Shown here piece by piece: positions 1 through 6,245 of a stretch of 8,900 nt of DNA. The DNA lies in NCBI GenBank assembly GCA_964348015.1, contig CAYGBC010000023.1, forward strand, positions 1 through 8,900. Reading direction: 5' to 3'. Within the stretch, counting starts at the first letter, position 1, and every line of letters starts with the position of its first letter. The notes under the pieces are model-generated. The model ran no database searches, was not told the DNA's origin, and saw only the letters and a list, made by a program, of their open reading frames with translations. This DNA comes from SOIA01 sp964348015. Lineage in GTDB: Bacteria > Acidobacteriota > Aminicenantia > Aminicenantales > Aminicenantaceae. The translations under genes and the position numbers were made by a program.

Positions 1-401
1 ATTCCTCGAGTTAATTCTTCTGTGGGTGTTTCGAGGGTCTAAGTAAGAGGTATTTCCTTTTGAGATGGAAGAGGCGTGGCACACTCGCCACAAAATTTTT
101 GGGTGTCGGGATTATCGGATTGGCATTTTGGACACTTTACGCCCATTCTTCCCTCAGCTTACTTGGCAAAAGATTATCAATTTGGGAGGGGGGTGTCAAA
201 CTGAAATACGGACTTCTCCCCATCAAGCAGATTGGCAACAGATTGTGCATAGGAACACCTAACCGTGATCAAGTTAAAGGAAGGATTAATCTTGGAAAGG
301 AGGGTGATTTTCGGTACAATTTTTATTTATGCTCTTTAAAGAAAACAAATCTTCATTATTCAGATTGAGCAGAATGATCCGAACCTAAGGAAAGTGGACG
401 G
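1..401. other. Leader region without a convincing gene, upstream of the TonB receptor
   Basis: No recognisable protein or RNA family is visible on either strand. A frame opened by TTG at 60 runs to 368 (102 residues, one hydrophobic stretch near residues 13-34) and has an AAGAGG nine bases upstream. It has no family resemblance, and it contains the best receptor promoter, so I do not call it a gene. Small structures are present: CCTCGA at 4-9 can pair with TCGAGG at 31-36. GTGGC at 76-80 can pair with GCCAC at 87-91, followed by AAAATTTTT, a weak terminator-like shape that could end transcription entering from the left. I looked for a cobalamin (B12) riboswitch, as often precedes such receptors, and did not find its conserved boxes. 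Confidence 0.5.
292..320 (+). promoter_or_regulatory. Predicted sigma70-type promoter of the TonB-dependent receptor
   Basis: TTGGAA (292-297) and TACAAT (315-320) match the -35 and -10 consensus at four and five of six positions, with an ideal 17-bp spacer. Transcription would begin near 327, giving a leader of about 75 bases. A perfect 10-bp palindrome, TCTTTAAAGA (333-342), lies just downstream of the inferred start and could be an operator, though A/T-rich palindromes of this size also occur by chance. Confidence 0.5.
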
Positions 402-2330
402 ATGAAATCTTTAACTAAACTGACTTTTCTTCTTTTGCTGATTTTTATTTCTGCCTCGCATTTGCTTCAAGCTCAGGAGAAGCAAACCAAAGAGGAAAAA
501 GAAAAGAAGACTTCCCAGGAAAAGGTGAAGATCACAGAAGAGATTCTGGTCGTGGCTGAAGCGCCCAAAGATCTTCCGATATCGACGGTCACACGCTTGG
601 GATTCACTGCGTTAGAGAGGATGAAGCCTCTCGACCTTTCCGAAGGAATCAAACACGCGCCCGGAGTCTACGTCACTCTGGGAAACAAGAACGAATATGT
701 CCTCAAGCTCCGGGGAATGGATTCGAGGCGGATCGTCCTCTTGGTCGATGGGATTCCGGTGTATGAGCCGTTTTTCAGCTCTTTCGACTTGAAAACAGTG
801 GTGGCCGGAGGGATGGATTCTGTTCAGATCACCAAGGGACCATCCTCTGTTCTGTACGGGCCGAACACGCTGGGGGGAATCGTCAATGTCATCACAAGAC
901 GGCCCGGTTCCGGTTCGCAGCTCACGCTGAATGCCGCCTACGGTGAGAACAACACCCGGAACATCAGTCTGGACACGAATCATCAGTGGAACCGGTTTGG
1001 ATTAGCCGGAACGCTTCAGTACCAGGACTCGGATGGATTCCTGTATCCGGAGGAGGGATCGGAACATGCAGAAAGGCTGAACAGCGATTACCAGAGACGA
1101 AATTTGAACCTCAAGCTCTATTACATGCCGTCGGACCGGACGGAGATCCTGCTCAACGGAGGGGTCTATCTCTCAGAGTACGGCATCCCATGGGATCTCG
1201 GCCCAGGCAGGCCCCGGTATTGGCGTTTCAAAAACTGGGACCGGTATTCTCTGAATGCCGGAGGCTACACCGCAGTCGGAGGCAATTCAACGATCCAATT
1301 CAGGGCCTATTATGTTCAGTATGACAACACTCTGGAACAGTACTCGAGTCAAGAGATGACAGACCTGGATTTTGAAAGCACTTACGACAATTCGGTCTAC
1401 GGGATTTATGCGCTGGGAGATTTTAAACTGCTTCCGTCAAACAGATTGAAGGCAAGCCTGTCTTATAAAAAGGATGTCGCCCGCATTCAGGATGATGTGG
1501 GCCTGCCGTGGACACGATACGACCAGGGCACGTTTAGCCTGGGAATCGAGGACCATTTTTCACTCTCCTCCAAATGGGTGCTGATCGCCGGGTTGAGTCT
1601 TGACTATCTGGAAAAATTTGAGGGAGAAGACACATCCAAAGTCAATCCTCTCGTTGGAGTTAAATTCTCTCCTGTGGAATCCCTGGCTTTCCATCTTTCC
1701 TTTTCTCAAAAGTCCAAGTTTCCATCCATGCGTTCGCTGTATTCCAGCATGTCCGGCAATCCGGAACTCTTGAGTGAGACGGGAAATGTCTTTGAGCTTG
1801 GCTTCACTTACAGAAAAGGTTTTTACCTCACAGGCTCGCTCTTTTTCACGCGGTTTCAGGATATGATCGACAGTGTCAGACTGCCCGATGGCACACGCCG
1901 CTTCTTCAACGTGGGCGAAGCCTATATTAATGGGCTCGAGATGCAGTTCCAAAAATCCCTGCCCTGGATGAGCGCTACATTGAACTACACCTACCTGGAT
2001 CATCAGAATGTCAGTGATGACCGTCCTCTCGATGCGCTTCCCGCACACAATTTCAACTTTGACCTGGGAATATATCCGACGAGCGGACTCCGCATCCACT
2101 TGCTCGGGATGACCGCTTCCGGCTCTTCCTGGTATGACTTCAGATCGGGTGAATCGATAGACATCCCGGCCTTCTCCAGTTTAGATGTGATTGTCGCTTT
2201 CCGGTGGGGGATCATGGAGCCTTTTATTAAAGTCACGAACATCTTCGACCGGTTCTTTTACACAGAACCCGGATTTCCCTGGCGGGCCAGGTACTTCGAA
2301 ATGGGGATAAAAGCGGATTTTCTGCGCTAA
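402..2330 (+). CDS. TonB-dependent outer-membrane receptor
   Basis: A 642-residue outer-membrane active transporter of the TonB-dependent receptor family, which imports scarce ligands such as iron chelates, cobalamin or oligosaccharides using energy from TonB-ExbB-ExbD. Residues 1-24 are a Sec signal peptide with a probable cut after LLQA. A Lys/Glu-rich linker follows, then a TonB-box-like EEILVVAE (46-53). The plug domain spans about 55-168, with the hallmark segments LKLRGMDSRRIVLLVDGIPV (101-120) and ITKGPSSVLYGPNTLGGIVN (143-162). The rest has the alternating aromatic pattern of a 22-strand barrel. The barrel ends in ADFLR, so the terminal residue is Arg and not the usual aromatic. AAGGA lies ten bases before the ATG. 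The length is complete and there is no frameshift. The ligand cannot be read from sequence; no TonB/ExbBD gene is in the window. The family call is near certain, the substrate unknown. Confidence 0.95.
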   Translation: MKSLTKLTFLLLLIFISASHLLQAQEKQTKEEKEKKTSQEKVKITEEILVVAEAPKDLPISTVTRLGFTALERMKPLDLSEGIKHAPGVYVTLGNKNEYVLKLRGMDSRRIVLLVDGIPVYEPFFSSFDLKTVVAGGMDSVQITKGPSSVLYGPNTLGGIVNVITRRPGSGSQLTLNAAYGENNTRNISLDTNHQWNRFGLAGTLQYQDSDGFLYPEEGSEHAERLNSDYQRRNLNLKLYYMPSDRTEILLNGGVYLSEYGIPWDLGPGRPRYWRFKNWDRYSLNAGGYTAVGGNSTIQFRAYYVQYDNTLEQYSSQEMTDLDFESTYDNSVYGIYALGDFKLLPSNRLKASLSYKKDVARIQDDVGLPWTRYDQGTFSLGIEDHFSLSSKWVLIAGLSLDYLEKFEGEDTSKVNPLVGVKFSPVESLAFHLSFSQKSKFPSMRSLYSSMSGNPELLSETGNVFELGFTYRKGFYLTGSLFFTRFQDMIDSVRLPDGTRRFFNVGEAYINGLEMQFQKSLPWMSATLNYTYLDHQNVSDDRPLDALPAHNFNFDLGIYPTSGLRIHLLGMTASGSSWYDFRSGESIDIPAFSSLDVIVAFRWGIMEPFIKVTNIFDRFFYTEPGFPWRARYFEMGIKADFLR

Positions 2331-2368
2331 GGAGGCATCATAAATCGGAATGACGCGAACAGTCCTTC

Positions 2369-2989
2369 TTAGCTCAACACACGCGCCAGTATCCAGATGA
2401 TCACAACACACACAGCTGTCCCGGCAGAAGTCCATCTGGGCTGACGCTCGGCGAGAGTTCCGCTGGTGACACCGATCCTGAATCCCAGAGGGACTAAGAC
2501 CGAGGCCAAAACGGCACTGATCGTCCCCGCAACGAAAATGTGCGAGAGGACTTTGGGCAATCCTTCCTTCGTCCAGTATTCATAACGCACGATGTAGGTG
2601 ATGATAACGGCAAAAAGCGCATTCGATGAATAGACACTCAGTACACCTGCCAGGCTGCTCCGTATCGGAGTGGTCTTCTCCTTTTTCATTAAAACCGTAG
2701 CAAAGATATCAAAAACCAATCCCGTGAAGAATATCCCGAGAAGATGGCAGTGAAACGGCGCGGCGTTGGCCAGTTTGAAGAGAACCGCAAACGTTCCGAT
2801 CACTGTGGAGGACCCGGGTCTGTTGACGATCCCTCTGGCTACTGCCAGTATGAATACGGCGATGGCCGCAAGGAAAATAGAAAAATGCGGCACTTTGTTT
2901 TGGGATAAGATTTCTCCCATCACGACTTCATTGATTCCCCAGAGTGAACCGAACAGGAAGAACCACAGCCAGTTCTTAGGATTTTTCAT
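2369..2989 (-). CDS. Polytopic inner-membrane protein, ECF S-component-like (tentative)
   Basis: A 206-residue, strongly hydrophobic protein that I cannot assign to a named family with confidence. Hydrophobic segments lie near residues 7-25, 36-54, 62-76, 82-101, 111-134, 148-170 and 188-205, so it should have six or seven membrane helices and almost no soluble domain. Notable residues are Glu21 inside the first helix (GINEVVMG), an FHCH cluster at 79-82 before the fourth helix, and NRPGSS at 56-61. Size, topology and the glycine-rich helices recall substrate-binding S subunits of energy-coupling-factor transporters, but no ATPase or EcfT gene is nearby and this is inference. The start is supported by GGAAGGAAAG closely upstream of the ATG. 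The gene converges on the TonB receptor with only 38 bp between stop codons, and it lies 243 bp downstream of the S9 peptidase on the same strand with its own predicted promoter. Confidence 0.75.
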   Translation of the reverse strand: MKNPKNWLWFFLFGSLWGINEVVMGEILSQNKVPHFSIFLAAIAVFILAVARGIVNRPGSSTVIGTFAVLFKLANAAPFHCHLLGIFFTGLVFDIFATVLMKKEKTTPIRSSLAGVLSVYSSNALFAVIITYIVRYEYWTKEGLPKVLSHIFVAGTISAVLASVLVPLGFRIGVTSGTLAERQPRWTSAGTAVCVVIIWILARVLS

Positions 2990-3069
2990 TACTTCTTTCC
3001 TTCCTTATAAGGGGTACGGTGATCCACTCTGTTTTCCTTATGATATCTTCCAGTCAACGAACCTTCTTT

Positions 3070-3098
3070 AAAATAGCATTCGGAAGACCTTAAATCAA
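3070..3098 (-). promoter_or_regulatory. Predicted extended -10 promoter of the 206-aa membrane protein
   Basis: On the minus strand TTGATT (3098-3093) and TATTTT (3075-3070) are separated by exactly 17 bp, with TGC directly before the -10, giving an extended -10. Each hexamer matches consensus at four of six positions. Transcription would begin near 3063, leaving a leader of about 74 bases before the ATG. This argues that the gene is not transcribed only by read-through from the peptidase. Confidence 0.45.
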
Positions 3099-3118
3099 AC
3101 CTAACATTCTTGTAAGCG

Positions 3119-3152
3119 AGAGGTGAGTTTATTGGTTGGACCGTTCACCTCT
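3119..3152. repeat. 8-bp inverted repeat upstream of the membrane-protein promoter
   Basis: AGAGGTGA (3119-3126) and TCACCTCT (3145-3152) are perfectly complementary across an 18-base loop, extendable by a G-T pair on either side. Neither strand has a T tract after the stem, so it is not a standard intrinsic terminator. It lies about 20 bp upstream of the -35 element on the minus strand, a position that suits an activator or repressor site. It could equally be a 3' processing hairpin of the peptidase transcript. Confidence 0.45.
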
Positions 3153-3207
3153 TCACGCAGTACAAATGTCACTTCATCTTCTGCAAAGGTTAAGCTGATT
3201 TTCTCAT

Positions 3208-3229
3208 CTTGTCTTTACTTCAAGACAAG
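3208..3229 (-). terminator. Stem-loop just after the S9 peptidase stop codon (non-canonical)
   Basis: CTTGTCTT (3208-3215) pairs perfectly with AAGACAAG (3222-3229) around a six-base loop, beginning four bases after the peptidase stop codon. The position is that of a terminator or 3'-end-protecting hairpin. The stem is A/T-rich and the downstream bases on the minus strand (ATGAGAAAATC) have no T run, so strong intrinsic termination is not expected. Confidence 0.35.
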
Positions 3230-3232
3230 CCG

Positions 3233-6058
3233 CTATTTGCCGCGGTAAGGAACGCCTTTCGTGATCCAGTCTGGAGCCGGCAGGCCTTTGAGATAATGGT
3301 CGAAGTACTGCTTCATTTTTATGGTGTAGTCCAGCTTGTTCGGGTATTTCTGAAGATGATGAGGCTCTTTGCGGTACTGGAGAAACACACAGTCCTTGCC
3401 CAGGCGGCGCATGGCCAGATAGAGTTCGATCCCCTGATACCAGGGAACCGCGCCGTCTTCGTCCCCGAACTGGATGAGCAGCGGTGTGTGGATCCTGTCG
3501 GCGAAAAAGACCGGAGAATTCTCGATGTAGCGCTCCGGATACTCCCAGAGACTCCCTCCGATCCGGCTCTGAGATTTCTCATACTGGAACTGCCGTGCGA
3601 GGCCCGAGCCCCAACGGATCCCGCTGTAGGCGCTCGTCATGTTGGAGACCGGCGCTCCGGCTATGGCGCAGGCGAATATATGTGTCTGAGTGATAACGAA
3701 AGCCGCCTGGTAGCCGCTCCAGGAATGTCCGTGCAGACCGATGGCATCGGGATCTGCAATGCCCATGTCGATCAACTTCTGGACTCCGGGCACAAGGCAT
3801 TTTGTCGCCGCATAGCCCGGATGCCCCACATCAAAACGGATGTCCGGAAGGAATACCGCATAACCGTTGCTGGCATAAAAGGGAAAACACGGCCTGTGAT
3901 TGACGACAACCTGGTTGAACTCATGGAGCCGCTGGGAGAAAAACCTGTAGAAATAAACGACAACCGGGTATTTCTTCCCGGGCTCGTAATTTCCCGGCTT
4001 GATCAGGACTCCCTGAAGCGGGATGCCGTCCACGCTGTTCCACTCGACCAGCTCGGCGCTCCCCCAGGCAAACTCGCTGACCTGAGGGTTGGTGTCCGTG
4101 ACCTTTTGTGGCGATGTGAATTTCTGGCTGCTCACCCAGATATCCGGATACTCCTGATAGCTTTCCCGAGTATACATCAGAACATCCGCGTCTTTGGCTT
4201 TGTCCAGGAACCGGAACCTCTTCTTCTCTTCCAGCAGCTTTTTTGTTCCCGCACTCCCAACTCGGCAGGAGTAAAATCCATAGTGTTTCAGCCGGTTGTG
4301 GTAGGCGGAGAGGAGCAGGTTTTCTTTTTCGTCAAAAGAATCCTTTTCCGGGTCAAGCCTGAGCACGCGGAACGACATCTGAGTTTCTCTTCCCTTTCCG
4401 CCTGTGACGTTCAATGCCTGGCCTGTTTTCGTGGAGAACTGCCAGATGTCATACTTGTCATAAATAAGGACCGCTTTATCCTCCTTTACCCAGCCTGCAG
4501 TGCCGTAGCTGGGGACTTTGGACGGATAGTCATGATCCTCGTTGAAAAACGGAACTTTGATGTGAGATGTCAGGTTTCGCGTCGTGCCTGTGGTTCCGTC
4601 ATAAAGATGCCAGTGCTTATCTCTATAATAAAGGATATAGCGCCCGCCTGTGGAAAGGGAGAATCGGTCTTCCAGGCGGGATGCGACTTTTTTCCGCGAT
4701 CCTTCCCTGATGTCGACCAGGTAGATGTCATTCAGACGTCCGTACCAGGTCCTTTCTTTTTGATAGGGAATATCTGAGACTCCGAGGGCGAAATTGGATT
4801 TTTCGGTAATCCGGACCGAGGGGACATCTCTGTCGGCGAGAGGCACCATCCGCTTTGAATCCAGGTGAAAGACAGCTGTGTACGTCCGGTTTTTCACGCG
4901 GGGCCACATGATCTTCTGGTTGGGATTGATCAGAGGGTCATTCCAGTGCCAGACATCGACTTCTCTTTTTTCAACAATCCTTTCGACGTCAAAAAGATCG
5001 ACTTCCTCCTCAGCTTTCTCGTCTTCTTTTTCGGCCTTTTCCTCCTCATGTAACTCTTCAGGCTTGAATCCGAAAAACAGGCGTTTTCCGTCCTTGCTCC
5101 AGGAAACACTGTTCTTCTCGGGAATCAGCCATCCCTTAGGAGCGGACGCGGCCGCGACGGCCTTTACTGATTTTCCGGTATCTCCATCCCAGATCCAGAG
5201 AGAAAAACCTTTGACATCTTTATCCTTTCTTTCTCCAGGTTTTGATAAAAAGGCCAGCTTGCTTTTCTTTTTCGTCCAGGTCAGACCGGTGAAGGATCCG
5301 TCTGCATGTTTGGCAACCGCACTCTGTGGATTCCCCTCCTTCTTGAGCGCCCGTGTGTAGAGGCCGTTCTTCTTTCCCTCTGGCTCCGCGACCACAAAGG
5401 CGAGGAATCGGGTTGTGGAATCAAAGGCAAATGAGAGCACGTACGGAATCTTTATTTCTTTGCCCGTGTCCAGATGGCGAAGGATTAGAGTGCTGCCGGT
5501 CTTTCTTTTTTTCTGGCTCGCTTTTTTTTCAGGCGGGCTCTTTTCTTTTTCTTCTTCCGGAGTTTTCTCTTTTTCCTCGGGCTTTTCTTCTTCCTTGAAA
5601 TGCTGGAAAGCCAGCCATTTTGAATCATCCGAGAAGGCGAAGCGCTCGACTTTCTCGAACTGAAGGACTTCCCCGGTTCGAGTCTCCACAATGGCCATTC
5701 CCTGTTTGGGCTTTTTCTTGCTTGCTTTTTCTAGATCAACTGCCTTTGGTCTGACGATCATCGCGACCCAGCGGGAGTCTTTGGAGATAACGGGACGGCT
5801 CCCCCTCTCTACGGTGTACACCTTATTCGACCTGAGACCATGGATTTTCGCCTCCCCGTCCCCTCTGTCAGGCTGCACGCCGTAGGCGATCCACAATCCA
5901 TCCTCGGAAATGACCGGATTGCGGATGTGCTTGAATTTCATCATATCCTGCAAGGTCAAAGGCTTCTTCTGTCCGGCTGCACCCGTGTATGCCGCGAGGA
6001 TCAAGCAGGCGAACAGAATAATAGACAGAATTCTCTTTATGTGGGTTTCGCTGCGCAT
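3233..6058 (-). CDS. Secreted S9 (prolyl oligopeptidase family) serine peptidase
   Basis: A 941-residue exported peptidase of the S9 clan (alpha/beta hydrolase plus beta-propeller), probably trimming oligopeptides in the periplasm or outside the cell. Residues 1-29 form a signal peptide (hydrophobic core 10-25, likely cut after TGAAG). Beta-propeller repeats with 'S.D..W.A' blade motifs fill about 40-680, and the catalytic domain about 690-930. The nucleophile is Ser779 in GHSWSG, the acid Asp868 in GDEDGAVP, and the base His900 in EPHHLQKYPN, so the triad is complete. Two Glu/Lys-rich low-complexity inserts (155-188 and 334-353) interrupt propeller blades. WHWNDPL at 370-376 is a motif I associate with this S9 subgroup. 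The start at 6058 is chosen because AGGAGG sits seven bases upstream; the open frame continues to 6253 but would lack a signal peptide and overlap the divergent gene. Propeller length exceeds that of typical acylaminoacyl peptidases. Family is confident; exact specificity is not. Confidence 0.95.
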   Translation of the reverse strand: MRSETHIKRILSIILFACLILAAYTGAAGQKKPLTLQDMMKFKHIRNPVISEDGLWIAYGVQPDRGDGEAKIHGLRSNKVYTVERGSRPVISKDSRWVAMIVRPKAVDLEKASKKKPKQGMAIVETRTGEVLQFEKVERFAFSDDSKWLAFQHFKEEEKPEEKEKTPEEEKEKSPPEKKASQKKRKTGSTLILRHLDTGKEIKIPYVLSFAFDSTTRFLAFVVAEPEGKKNGLYTRALKKEGNPQSAVAKHADGSFTGLTWTKKKSKLAFLSKPGERKDKDVKGFSLWIWDGDTGKSVKAVAAASAPKGWLIPEKNSVSWSKDGKRLFFGFKPEELHEEEKAEKEDEKAEEEVDLFDVERIVEKREVDVWHWNDPLINPNQKIMWPRVKNRTYTAVFHLDSKRMVPLADRDVPSVRITEKSNFALGVSDIPYQKERTWYGRLNDIYLVDIREGSRKKVASRLEDRFSLSTGGRYILYYRDKHWHLYDGTTGTTRNLTSHIKVPFFNEDHDYPSKVPSYGTAGWVKEDKAVLIYDKYDIWQFSTKTGQALNVTGGKGRETQMSFRVLRLDPEKDSFDEKENLLLSAYHNRLKHYGFYSCRVGSAGTKKLLEEKKRFRFLDKAKDADVLMYTRESYQEYPDIWVSSQKFTSPQKVTDTNPQVSEFAWGSAELVEWNSVDGIPLQGVLIKPGNYEPGKKYPVVVYFYRFFSQRLHEFNQVVVNHRPCFPFYASNGYAVFLPDIRFDVGHPGYAATKCLVPGVQKLIDMGIADPDAIGLHGHSWSGYQAAFVITQTHIFACAIAGAPVSNMTSAYSGIRWGSGLARQFQYEKSQSRIGGSLWEYPERYIENSPVFFADRIHTPLLIQFGDEDGAVPWYQGIELYLAMRRLGKDCVFLQYRKEPHHLQKYPNKLDYTIKMKQYFDHYLKGLPAPDWITKGVPYRGK

Positions 6059-6065
6059 TGAAGCA

Positions 6066-6071
6066 CCTCCT
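6066..6071 (-). promoter_or_regulatory. Consensus Shine-Dalgarno that fixes the S9 peptidase start
   Basis: AGGAGG on the minus strand, seven bases before the ATG at 6058. It decides between this start, which gives a clean signal peptide, and the longer upstream reading frame. Confidence 0.85.
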
Positions 6072-6110
6072 CTTTGCTTTCTAATTTTCATAGGGTGAGC
6101 CTGGAAAAAG

Positions 6111-6139
6111 CTTATAACACAGCCAAATCCTGAAATCAA
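6111..6139 (-). promoter_or_regulatory. Predicted extended -10 promoter of the S9 peptidase
   Basis: On the minus strand TTGATT (6139-6134), a 17-bp spacer and TATAAG (6116-6111) with TGT immediately before it form a good extended -10 promoter; the -10 matches five of six positions. The inferred start near 6104 leaves a leader of about 45 bases containing the AGGAGG site. It has the same plan, TTGATT-17-TGn-(-10), as the promoter of the downstream membrane-protein gene. Confidence 0.6.
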
Positions 6140-6140
6140 A

Positions 6141-6164
6141 CAAACACGGGAACGTCCCCATTTG
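6141..6164. repeat. 24-bp imperfect palindrome in the divergent intergenic region
   Basis: CAAA...TTTG at the edges (6141-6144, 6161-6164) and GGGA-ACG-TCCC inside (6148-6158) give an interrupted palindrome, off-centre by one base. It touches the upstream edge of the peptidase -35 element and lies about 27 bp before the M48 -10 candidate, so it could be an operator shared by the divergent genes. The GGGAACGTCCCC core also resembles short REP-like repeats scattered in some genomes, which is the main alternative. Confidence 0.4.
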
Positions 6165-6190
6165 TCTGCTTTTCTTTTGAAATCATTTTT

Positions 6191-6196
6191 TATACT
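6191..6196 (+). promoter_or_regulatory. Possible -10 element for the M48 metalloprotease
   Basis: TATACT matches five of six -10 positions and is followed by a plausible start near 6203. No good -35 hexamer is found at 16-18 bp (the 17-bp position reads GCTTTT), so the promoter would be weak or activator-dependent. The AGGAG at 6199-6203 overlaps the inferred start site and is probably not the working ribosome-binding site. Confidence 0.3.
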
Positions 6197-6245
6197 ATAG
6201 GAGCGACTCAAATTTGAAGTGGCCCGGAAAACAAAAGAGTCGATC

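Noticed and set aside
60..368. Possible 102-aa gene before the TonB receptor
   Set aside because: TTG start, no family resemblance, and the best receptor promoter lies inside it. A competing frame from ATG 65 is no better.
1..401. Cobalamin riboswitch in the receptor leader
   Set aside because: None of the conserved B12-box or GC-rich core segments are present in the right order.
1560..2099. A 179-codon minus-strand frame within the receptor gene
   Set aside because: Antisense shadow of the beta-barrel coding sequence, with no ribosome-binding site or domain.
3209..4777. A 522-codon open frame on the plus strand inside the S9 peptidase gene
   Set aside because: It is antisense to a peptidase with an intact catalytic triad, starts at TTG without a ribosome-binding site, and its product has no recognisable fold. 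It is explained by codon bias of the opposite strand.
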